Part shown: piece after piece, positions 6,402 through 12,892 of the stretch
Position numbering within the stretch: position 1 is the stretch's first letter
How the letters are laid out: the number at the start of each line of letters is the position of its first letter
Source of the DNA: Bacillota bacterium
Lineage (GTDB): Bacteria; Bacillota; Clostridia; Lachnospirales; Lachnospiraceae
NCBI GenBank assembly: GCA_023411225.1
Contig: JAEYPA010000020.1
Span: 1 to 12,892 of the forward strand
DNA length: 12,892 bases
Direction: 5' to 3'
Notes under the pieces: generated by a model
The model's input: only the letters and a program-made list of their open reading frames with translations
Databases searched by the model: none
What the model was told of the DNA's origin: nothing
Made by a program: the position numbers and the translations under genes

Positions 6402-7565
6402 TTAATTATTCTTTTGTGGCATATGATATGATTTATTAAACTCTGCCTTAATATTCTCCAATCTTGCCTGGTCCTCGATACGTTTCTTTCTGGCATTCTC
6501 CTGAATCAGTTTAGTTTCATCAATACCACTAACAATAGTTCTCCAGGTAGTCTCTAAGGTCTCAATCTTAATGGAACTGCCAGAAGCAAGTCTTGCTGTC
6601 ATCTTAGATTGCTCTGCGGTATTCTTGGCATTTTTCAGAAGCATTTCATTGGTTTTCTCATCCAAAGCAGCCATCGCCTCAGCTTGAATTCGTTGTCTCT
6701 TAAGCATAATAGCCTGAGCCAGCGCCTGCTTAAATACAGGAAGTGTAACAATAAAAGCTGAATTGATTTTTCTTACAAGATTCATATTACTAAATTCCAT
6801 GGTTTTAATCATCGGAATAGATTGCATAGCAACATTTTCTGCAGTTCTTAAATCCTGAGTTCTCTGCTCCAGCATCATTAATGCCTGCTGTAAACTAGTA
6901 AGTTCAAACTGAATGGAGTTATCTCCCGTAGCTTCCATATCTGCCTGTCTCTTTGCTATGTACTCTTCAATCTCCTTACAGCCTTGCTCTCCAGCCAATA
7001 TGTACTTTACTAGTTCATGATAGAAATTAACATTAGCATCAAACATCTCATCTAATTTACGATTCGACTGCTTAATCTCGGCCTCATATTGTTTGAGTTG
7101 GACAAATATTTTATCTACTTCATCCCCCATGGTATGGTATTTTGCCAGAATCTTCTCCAATTTTTTCTTCAGATTCCCAAACATCTTCTCGAAGAAACCA
7201 GGATTATCCTTAATCTCTTCAATATCAAACTTTGACATAATCTTAGCCAGAGTATTGAGCATCTCACTGGAATCGTCCAATTGAGACAGACTCATACTAT
7301 TGAGCACAACGTCAGATGCTTTCGAAATCTGCTCTGCTGTTTCAGAACCAAAAGAAACAATGGATTCCAGATTGTCAATCTCAATGGTACTTACAATTGC
7401 ATCAACCTCTGCAGAATTCACTAACTCCTGACTCATCTTCTCTCTGTCTGAAACAATATCAAATTGCTCTACCACTTCAATTTCATTGGTTAACTGTGGA
7501 GCCGCATCCGTTACCAATTCAGTTACTGGTTGTTGCGTGTTAGTTTTACTAAAGTCTAATCCCAT
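6402..7565 (-). CDS. telA: Toxic anion resistance protein TelA
   Basis: The 387-residue product is a TelA/KlaA/YceH-type protein, linked genetically to tellurite resistance and cell-envelope stress; its biochemical function is unknown. It is almost entirely helical with coiled-coil character (about 125-250). It ends with the diagnostic TelA stretch at about 250-300, including PMIKTMEFSNMNLVRKIN, LPVFKQAL and IMLKRQRIQAEAM. The N-terminal 120 residues are acidic and less conserved. No signal peptide or membrane segment is seen. The ATG lies one base after the stop of the YceG-like gene, and its GGAGG site is inside the last codons of that gene, so the two are translationally coupled. The YceG-TelA-TerD linkage is also found in the Bacillus yce operon. 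Confidence 0.96.
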   Translation of the reverse strand: MGLDFSKTNTQQPVTELVTDAAPQLTNEIEVVEQFDIVSDREKMSQELVNSAEVDAIVSTIEIDNLESIVSFGSETAEQISKASDVVLNSMSLSQLDDSSEMLNTLAKIMSKFDIEEIKDNPGFFEKMFGNLKKKLEKILAKYHTMGDEVDKIFVQLKQYEAEIKQSNRKLDEMFDANVNFYHELVKYILAGEQGCKEIEEYIAKRQADMEATGDNSIQFELTSLQQALMMLEQRTQDLRTAENVAMQSIPMIKTMEFSNMNLVRKINSAFIVTLPVFKQALAQAIMLKRQRIQAEAMAALDEKTNEMLLKNAKNTAEQSKMTARLASGSSIKIETLETTWRTIVSGIDETKLIQENARKKRIEDQARLENIKAEFNKSYHMPQKNN

Positions 7566-7566
7566 T

Positions 7567-9843
7567 TTATATACCCCTCCTAAATATTTTCTCTCGCCAT
7601 GATTGACGTGTATTATTAGATGAAATGGTCCCTAAATCGGATACATTTAAATCATACATATATTCTCCAATCTGGTGTTCTTCCATTAATCTCTTATTAA
7701 AATACTTCTCTACACTCTGATAACCGGTAGGAACAAAAAATATAATATCAAAACCAATTAAGTTTAGAAAAGCCACCAGAATAGAATCCTCCAAAGATAT
7801 GATTGCTTCTGTTGTATTAACATATATAAACTTTGGGTTCTTTTTGGTAAAATCAAATTTTTGTATCATCCTAAGCAAATTCATATTCATATTAAGTACG
7901 GTGGCAACAATGGTGTACTCTGTTCCATTTTCTAAAGTTCCCTTAATAGAGCGTTGATCAATTAACAACTGCAACTTATCCAGTATATATTCCTGCATTT
8001 CTTCCCTTAAAAACCCGTACTGATAGCTTTGATGAGATTTAATCCTATTTCTTTGAAGCTTTCCATTCTTAAAAAACTCCGTAGCATAAGATTTAATTGG
8101 ATTTGCATCTATTGAATTGATATAAGGTACACTTCTTATTAAAACGGTCTCATTGGTGATTAGTGTCTTAATATTTGCCCAGTATTGTGGGAGAAGTCCA
8201 TCCTTTACACCAGACACCTTCGCAAAGATAACTGGCATAGTCACGGTATCCTCTACTGTACTAAAGTTAGGACGATATTTAAGCTCCTGGTCCCAAAGAA
8301 TCCCTATCTCTTCATACATGGTCTTTAGGCTTACTGCATTGGCCTTATTATATTGTTGATTTCTATAAATACCAGAGTCTTGATACATCAATGTATCAAG
8401 TTCTCGTTCAGCGTGATAAGCGGCTGTCCCAATATGTAATTCTGAATTCTCAGTCGGAAATCGATTGATAATCAGTGTGTTTATATGATTAATCTCGTAT
8501 AATAAACTGTCCTCTAGAACACATTTATTGTCTAGGTTTGGATTTAGAATCAGCACATCTACCGGTATCCGTGCCAAAAAACGTATAAACATTGCTTCAT
8601 TCCCATTTTGACAGCCTCCCAGATAGATAAAACATCCAATTTCGGGCATCTTCCAGTTGGAAAATAGCTGTGCTTGATACCTTTTTAACCAACATAATAT
8701 AAATACCGCTTTGTTAGTTAGCTTGTTGAGATTCATACCAGGAAGTTTGGCTTCCTCTAACATCACATCCATATATGCTTTACATAAAATTCGTCGAAGC
8801 TCCGGATTGGCACTATAATTAATGTTTGTGACCAAATCCATTAACATCTGATCCTGTTGATTATAATTCTTTCTTCGAATGGTGTTAATCTCTTCCAATG
8901 TTGGGATTGGAATGGTTTCCTCCACTATCACAAGTTTTCTTCCACTCTTTTTCAGTTCAAGCTGAAATTGATATAACTCATTCTGATAGGTAACCTTATC
9001 CTCCACCCCATTAATTCTAATATAACAGTTATAAAACAGGGTTGGATCATTGCCTCGATTCGGAAAGCTGGTCCTTATATCCTCTAACCCCTTCCCTACA
9101 ATCCATGCATTGGTACAATTCTTAATAGAAGGCTGCCTTCCGTAAAGACGTTCATTGTTGGCTTGCTTCTGTATCTCTTCCCGAAGCCATTTTATATTAA
9201 AGGTCTCTGGAAAAGCGACTAACCCTGGAAGTTGGCAGGCATAGGATTTTGTTGAAGAAGGATCAAGCTTTAAATAACCTTCGTCTCCCTTATACTGCAG
9301 TAGAACAACATCACAGCCAGCACTAGATAATATGGAAATAAGCATTAACTCATATGTACTTATTTCTCCCTCATACAAAATCTTAGGGACTTTGTTATCA
9401 CCTAATTGGTTTAAAATCCTCTCAAATTTGTAATAAAGCCAGCACATAAATTTTATGTAGGCATTCTTAAGCATATTGTCATTCTTTCCAGCTTTTTGAA
9501 GTTCTTCCAAAGAATCATAGATTGCTGTAGCAACACTATTTCTTTGATACTCATTCATTCGAGGTAACCATTTTTTTAGGCTCGTGGTAATAAACCCAAG
9601 ATGCATCACAAAATCATTGCCCATTATTTCTCCAAAGTAGGACAAGTTTCTCTCATCAGGATTAGGAATGCGACCTTCAATAACAATACCAGATGTTCTA
9701 GCTACCTCATAATATTGTTTTACAAAATTCAGGATATCATTGTTATATCCATGAATCCTATAAAAATAAATGCCTCTTTCTCTTCTATTATTTAGTTCAA
9801 CAAAATAATCATTGAGTCCTTGTATTCTCTTATGTTCAAACAT
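7567..9843 (-). CDS. YceG-like Ter-cluster protein with three internal repeats
   Basis: The 758-residue product resembles the Bacillus YceG family, listed as a putative component of the Ter biosynthetic module. No enzyme activity is established and I see no nucleotide-binding motif. By eye it contains three copies of one unit. Each starts with a strand ending in an R/K-x-x-G motif (RIHGY 29-33, RINGV 276-280, KVSGV 542-546). Next comes a VI-type strand with IP or VP (IVIEGRIPNP 53-62, VIVEETIPIP 305-314, VLIRSVPYI 567-575), then a helical part. The unit closes with two strands (ILYEG/CDVVLLQ, FIYLG/VDVLILNP, FIYVN/FDIIFFVP, the last at 698-705). GGAAGG, inside the end of the rhomboid gene, serves its ATG at 9843. 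It has no signal peptide or membrane segment. Confidence 0.85.
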   Translation of the reverse strand: MFEHKRIQGLNDYFVELNNRRERGIYFYRIHGYNNDILNFVKQYYEVARTSGIVIEGRIPNPDERNLSYFGEIMGNDFVMHLGFITTSLKKWLPRMNEYQRNSVATAIYDSLEELQKAGKNDNMLKNAYIKFMCWLYYKFERILNQLGDNKVPKILYEGEISTYELMLISILSSAGCDVVLLQYKGDEGYLKLDPSSTKSYACQLPGLVAFPETFNIKWLREEIQKQANNERLYGRQPSIKNCTNAWIVGKGLEDIRTSFPNRGNDPTLFYNCYIRINGVEDKVTYQNELYQFQLELKKSGRKLVIVEETIPIPTLEEINTIRRKNYNQQDQMLMDLVTNINYSANPELRRILCKAYMDVMLEEAKLPGMNLNKLTNKAVFILCWLKRYQAQLFSNWKMPEIGCFIYLGGCQNGNEAMFIRFLARIPVDVLILNPNLDNKCVLEDSLLYEINHINTLIINRFPTENSELHIGTAAYHAERELDTLMYQDSGIYRNQQYNKANAVSLKTMYEEIGILWDQELKYRPNFSTVEDTVTMPVIFAKVSGVKDGLLPQYWANIKTLITNETVLIRSVPYINSIDANPIKSYATEFFKNGKLQRNRIKSHQSYQYGFLREEMQEYILDKLQLLIDQRSIKGTLENGTEYTIVATVLNMNMNLLRMIQKFDFTKKNPKFIYVNTTEAIISLEDSILVAFLNLIGFDIIFFVPTGYQSVEKYFNKRLMEEHQIGEYMYDLNVSDLGTISSNNTRQSWREKIFRRGI

Positions 9844-9850
9844 GGGTTAT

Positions 9851-10420
9851 TCACCTTCCATATTTGTTCTTATTTAGAGCAAAGCCTAGACTAGCACCTA
9901 CGACACCACCTAATATGTGTGTCAGATTAGATACATTATCCTTAACGAAAAGACCATCATAAACTTGTCCGCCTATATAAATAACTAAGACCAGAATAAA
10001 AGTCAATGGAATGGTACCTTCCTTAATACTTACGAACGATGATAGCAAAATCAAAGCAAATACTACTCCACTTGCACCTAGTAAACGTGTTCCTGGGAAG
10101 AATATATAATTTGCAATCCCAGTAACTATGGCTGTAGCCAGAATCACAAATACAATATTTTTAGACCCATACTTTTCTTCAAGAAGTGGTCCTACAACTA
10201 GAATCAACATCATATTACCAATAAAGTGCTCCCAACCAGCATGTCCAAATATGTGTCCAATAAATCTTACATAGGTCAGTGGGTTTAATAACGATGAATG
10301 ATATACACTAAACAGCATATTATTACTCGTCCCACCGGTTATCATATCTAATACTAAGGCTAGAAAGCATATTATCGTAAAGCCCAAAATAACCGGTGAA
10401 TTAAACGATATCTTCTTCAA
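9851..10420 (-). CDS. Rhomboid family intramembrane serine protease
   Basis: The 189-residue product is a minimal six-helix rhomboid protease, which cleaves membrane proteins within the bilayer. Visible motifs are HxxxN in helix 2 (H65 to N69 in EHFIGN), the catalytic GASG with S117, and the partner histidine H168 in LTHILGG, which precedes a GxxxG-like helix (GGVVGASLG). No extra cytosolic domain is present. The start is a TTG at 10420, supported by a strong GGGAGG eight bases upstream and by promoters directly before it. The gene heads the operon with the YceG-like protein, telA and the terD genes; its stop is seven bases before the next ATG. The substrate is unknown. Confidence 0.92.
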   Translation of the reverse strand: MKKISFNSPVILGFTIICFLALVLDMITGGTSNNMLFSVYHSSLLNPLTYVRFIGHIFGHAGWEHFIGNMMLILVVGPLLEEKYGSKNIVFVILATAIVTGIANYIFFPGTRLLGASGVVFALILLSSFVSIKEGTIPLTFILVLVIYIGGQVYDGLFVKDNVSNLTHILGGVVGASLGFALNKNKYGR

Positions 10421-10452
10421 TCTCTTAACCTCCCTCAGTATTCTCCTGTTAA

Positions 10453-10481
10453 ATTATAGCATGTATTCACAGCTGTAACAA
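10453..10481 (-). promoter_or_regulatory. Main promoter of the rhomboid-yceG-telA-terD operon (P2)
   Basis: On the minus strand TTGTTA (10481-10476) and a perfect TATAAT (10458-10453) are 17 bases apart, and TGC precedes the -10 (extended -10). The expected start near 10446 leaves a leader of about 26 bases before the TTG start codon. Confidence 0.8.
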
Positions 10482-10503
10482 TAAAGTAGGAAATTTAATA
10501 AAA

Positions 10504-10532
10504 ATTATACCATATAATACAGGATATGTCTT
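10504..10532 (-). promoter_or_regulatory. Upstream tandem promoter of the ter operon (P1)
   Basis: AAGACA (10532-10527) and a perfect TATAAT (10509-10504) are 17 bases apart on the minus strand, with TGG before the -10. The shared octamer TATCCTGT (10526-10519) fills the spacer directly after the -35. It lies about 51 bases upstream of P2. Confidence 0.6.
10519..10526 (-). promoter_or_regulatory. Shared octamer TATCCTGT, site C
   Basis: This is the exact octamer on the minus strand, inside the spacer of promoter P1 and nine bases before its -10. It is identical to the sites at 11897-11904 and 11970-11977, each in front of another transcription unit of the locus. A regulator binding site is inferred. 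Confidence 0.4.
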
Positions 10533-10547
10533 AGTTTTAATCAACTT

Positions 10548-11882
10548 TTAAACAAAACCTCTGATAAAATGATTGATGCATTCGTAGCTTACTGCAAGAT
10601 TAAGGTTCTGACCGGAATCAATACCTGCTGTACTGATTCCTACCACCTCGCCCTGCATATTTAAGACTGCTCCACCCGAGCTTCCGTGGGAAGTAGGCGC
10701 AGTAAACTGTATCATATCCACTTCTTCGATATGGCGAAAGCCTGAAATAATTCCATCAGAGACAGAATTAAAAAGCCCTAGTGGGCTCCCTATAGCGACC
10801 ACCTTCTGCCCTCTTACTAATTTAGCTTTTCCCGAGTATATCGGAAGTGCATCAAGCGTCCTATTAATTCTAAGTATCGCAAGATCCAGTATAAAATTGT
10901 ACTTAATTAACTCATCTGTCCTATAAATTTGCTCATCATCCTCCACACGAATGGAGTAGCTTACTCCTCCATTAGCCACATGACAATTAGTAAGGATGTA
11001 GCCGTTCTTTCCAATCATTATTCCGGATCCACTCCCTATTACTTCTCCAGAGGAATCATGAATTGCAATAAGTACCACCGAGGAGGCAAGGCAAGCTAAT
11101 TGTTCTAACGTCTTCTCAACCTTACTCTCAGACTTCTTCTCTGGTTCTCTGATAGGCTTAGTAATCTGTGACTTCACCTTACTTTGTTGTTCATATGGAG
11201 GAATGTTACATTTACCATAGGTACCGAGAACGTACTTCTTGGACAAATCTAACTGGTCTATTCTACTGTCTATATCTTTTTCATTCTGTATAAGCAGAAC
11301 ATCAAAACCGACTAAGGTTAGGAAATAATAAAACAAGTACTCTTGTTCCATAAATACGTTACTGGCAACAATCTTAAAAGAAGATCGTATATGCCAATTA
11401 GTCATCAGATCTTTAGCCACGTAGTCAAACCAAAATAACACTTTTACAAGAAAATTCTTTTCTATGGATTCATTTATTCTGGCATTTACTACTTTATGCT
11501 GCGCTAAAACCTGATGGGCAGCGTTACTCAGTACTTGCCTTAATGGCTCGTTGTTGAGTGATGATTTAACATGGATCTCTTTGCCATTCTGATGTACCCA
11601 TTTCCGATACGAATCTGAGTAAAACTTCACGTCCTCCACAGAAGTAAGCTTTGGTAGCTTAAGAATTCTCTTATACATAAGGCGCTCTTCTATCATCTGT
11701 TGTGTTAAAAGCTGATCCATCTTTATAATTTCTTCAATCAGCATCCCATTCATGCCTAGTAACCTAACAAAATAAACATCCTTACAATTGCTATTTACCC
11801 CACCCTTAATACTTACAAAGGTACTAATAGAGGATATGTCCAATACATTGTGCCTAAACCTGACTATTTCACCCATGGTCAT
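10548..11882 (-). CDS. Trypsin-like serine protease with YceG-like N-terminal region
   Basis: The 444-residue product has a C-terminal HtrA/trypsin-like protease domain (about 262-440). The triad is H301 in LTNCHVA, D333 in LDLAILRI and S402 in the GSSGG motif. There is no PDZ domain, signal peptide or membrane segment, unlike normal HtrA, so a cytosolic enzyme is expected. Residues about 20-205 are colinear with the repeat unit of the neighbouring YceG-like protein: SIKGGV (24-29), LRQVL (114-118), NW (162-163), FKIVAS (169-174) and FDVLLIQN (193-200). A charged linker (about 230-258) joins the halves. The ATG at 11882 is tightly spaced from AAGGTGAG; the in-frame ATG at 11876 (M3) has better spacing and may be the real start. 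It is transcribed away from the lyase gene. Confidence 0.9.
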   Translation of the reverse strand: MTMGEIVRFRHNVLDISSISTFVSIKGGVNSNCKDVYFVRLLGMNGMLIEEIIKMDQLLTQQMIEERLMYKRILKLPKLTSVEDVKFYSDSYRKWVHQNGKEIHVKSSLNNEPLRQVLSNAAHQVLAQHKVVNARINESIEKNFLVKVLFWFDYVAKDLMTNWHIRSSFKIVASNVFMEQEYLFYYFLTLVGFDVLLIQNEKDIDSRIDQLDLSKKYVLGTYGKCNIPPYEQQSKVKSQITKPIREPEKKSESKVEKTLEQLACLASSVVLIAIHDSSGEVIGSGSGIMIGKNGYILTNCHVANGGVSYSIRVEDDEQIYRTDELIKYNFILDLAILRINRTLDALPIYSGKAKLVRGQKVVAIGSPLGLFNSVSDGIISGFRHIEEVDMIQFTAPTSHGSSGGAVLNMQGEVVGISTAGIDSGQNLNLAVSYECINHFIRGFV

Positions 11883-11896
11883 CTCACCTTACATTT

Positions 11897-11904
11897 ACAG
11901 GATA
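11897..11904 (-). promoter_or_regulatory. Shared octamer TATCCTGT, site B
   Basis: This exact copy lies on the minus strand 14 bases upstream of the protease start codon, so it probably sits in the transcribed leader or start region rather than in a promoter spacer. Confidence 0.35.
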
Positions 11905-11961
11905 ACATTATTAAACATATGTAATATTAGATATATATTATCATAGTTATGCATTTTTATC

Positions 11962-11990
11962 TATTTATTTATCCTGTTTTATGCTATATT
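11962..11990 (+). promoter_or_regulatory. Promoter of the C-C bond lyase gene (extended -10)
   Basis: TATATT (11985-11990) preceded by TGC forms an extended -10. The -35 position (11962-11967, TATTTA) is weak, so an activator or the extended -10 would have to compensate. The start is expected near 11997. I found no equally good promoter for the divergent protease gene, though the stretch is AT-rich. Confidence 0.5.
11970..11977 (+). promoter_or_regulatory. Shared octamer TATCCTGT, site A
   Basis: This exact octamer on the plus strand lies in the spacer of the lyase promoter, seven bases before the -10. The position resembles that of site C in P1 (nine bases). Confidence 0.4.
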
Positions 11991-11995
11991 AGTAT

Positions 11996-12015
11996 ATATA
12001 TGGTGTTCCATATAT
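11996..12015. repeat. Perfect 8-bp dyad at the lyase transcription start
   Basis: ATATATGG (11996-12003) and CCATATAT (12008-12015) are exact reverse complements around TGTT. The left half covers the expected start site. Operator for a dimeric regulator, or a hairpin at the 5' end of the mRNA, are both possible. Confidence 0.5.
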
Positions 12016-12047
12016 TTATTACTTTAACCGTCAAAGGAGTCTTAAAG

Positions 12048-12892
12048 ATGAAAAACTCATCCTTATATTATAGTGTCTGCGCTCTCTTATATTGTCCTGC
12101 TAACAATGAACATCTTGTTAACTCCATAATAAACGAGAAATTCGGCAATAATTATTCACTTGCTCTCTGTTTGGAAGACACTATTAAAGACGAATGTGTA
12201 AAAGAAGCGGAAGAGAAACTAATTCATTCGCTAGAGCAGCTACATATGTATATCCATCAAAAACGTTTCTATTTGCCCAAGATATTCATCCGAGTACGCT
12301 CCCCAAAGCAGATTCTCGATTTAATAGAACGAACACAATCCATATCCCCTATCATAACTGGTTTTATTCTACCAAAATTCTCGCTGGAGAATGCCGATTC
12401 CTACATAGAGAATGTATTGTCAGCTAATAAGACAACTAATAAGAATTTCTACATAATGCCTATATTGGAAAGTCCAACTATTATTAATCTGCAAAACAGG
12501 TATGCCATACTCTACGCTTTGAAGGAAAAACTGGATCAAATTGAAGAACTTGTTTTGAATGTACGAGTTGGCGGCAATGATTTATGCCATATGTTTGGTT
12601 TCAGGCGACATAGTACCGAGTCCATCCATAACATACTACCTGTTTCTAGTATTTTATCTGACATCATTACTGTCTTTGGCATGGATTATGTAATTTCCGG
12701 ACCAGTGTGGGAGTATTACAATGGAGATAACTGGGCTAATGGATTGATTCAGGAATTAAATGAAGATAAGTTATGTGGATTTATAGGAAAGACAGTGATA
12801 CATCCAAATCAAATTCCTATCGTCAACAACGCCTACAAAGTACTACCTCAGGATTTGGAGGATGCCAGGGCTATTCTTAACTGGGATACCAA
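12048..12892 (+). CDS. CitE/HpcH-like C-C bond lyase of the Ter module, 3' end beyond window
   Basis: From ATG 12048 an open frame of 281 codons runs to the window edge. It fits the TIM-barrel C-C bond lyase family related to citrate lyase beta subunit and HpcH/HpaI aldolases. Family features are LYCPANN at the start, LCLEDTI (41-47), FIRVRSP (80-86), ILPKF (107-111), the acidic LES (140-142), VRVGGND (172-178) with R173 and D178, GPVWEYY (218-224), and FIGKTVIHPNQ (245-255) near the C-terminus. E43/D44, E141 and D178 are likely metal or substrate ligands by analogy. These lyases head the biosynthetic module associated with Ter genes, so ATP-grasp and phosphoribosyltransferase genes may follow. 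AAAGGAG lies eight bases before the ATG. It is transcribed divergently from the protease gene. Confidence 0.92.
   Translation, partial: MKNSSLYYSVCALLYCPANNEHLVNSIINEKFGNNYSLALCLEDTIKDECVKEAEEKLIHSLEQLHMYIHQKRFYLPKIFIRVRSPKQILDLIERTQSISPIITGFILPKFSLENADSYIENVLSANKTTNKNFYIMPILESPTIINLQNRYAILYALKEKLDQIEELVLNVRVGGNDLCHMFGFRRHSTESIHNILPVSSILSDIITVFGMDYVISGPVWEYYNGDNWANGLIQELNEDKLCGFIGKTVIHPNQIPIVNNAYKVLPQDLEDARAILNWDT

Noticed and set aside
10548..11882. Ordinary HtrA/DegP periplasmic or surface protease
   Set aside because: There is no signal peptide, transmembrane anchor or PDZ domain, and the N-terminal half matches the YceG-like protein instead.
12194..12427. 77-codon plus-strand frame inside the lyase gene
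   Set aside because: It is out of frame with the well-supported C-C bond lyase and is explained as a shadow of it.

Overview
The window looks like the chromosome of an AT-rich Gram-positive clostridium, most likely of the Lachnospiraceae/Clostridia type. The reasons are strong AGGAGG-type ribosome binding sites, TTG starts, sigma-A promoters with extended -10 boxes, a DUF4364 protein, a Rho with a long hydrophilic N-terminal insert, and the rho-rpmE neighbourhood. I could not compute GC or run searches, so the taxonomy is an inference.

Left part (1-3643): housekeeping genes. rpmE (ribosomal protein L31, cut by the window edge) and rho lie on the minus strand, each with a recognisable promoter. 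A gene-poor stretch (1797-2135) separates them from a plus-strand pair: a YhcC-type (TIGR01212) radical SAM protein and a DUF4364 protein, closed by a strong terminator at 3605-3643. The leader of the radical SAM gene can be drawn as a compact three-way-junction RNA.

Right part (3699-12892): a Ter (tellurite-resistance-type) stress-response locus. The minus-strand arm reads, in transcription order: trypsin-like serine protease, (own promoters) rhomboid protease, YceG-like protein, TelA, three TerD paralogues, hairpin, HAD phosphatase. The plus-strand arm starts at 12048 with a CitE/HpcH-like C-C bond lyase and runs off the window. The lyase and the HAD enzyme belong to the group described in the literature as a Ter-associated biosynthetic module, thought to make a nucleoside-like metabolite. 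TerD (calcium-binding), TelA and YceG are the companion stress components. No TerC, TerB, ATP-grasp or phosphoribosyltransferase is visible here; if present they lie outside the window.

The most interesting points are these. The cytosolic-looking trypsin-like protease carries an N-terminal region colinear with the unit that appears three times in the neighbouring YceG-like protein. The locus contains two unrelated proteases. The exact octamer TATCCTGT occurs once in front of each of the three ter transcription units, and I saw it nowhere else in the window. A perfect dyad lies at the expected transcription start of the lyase gene.
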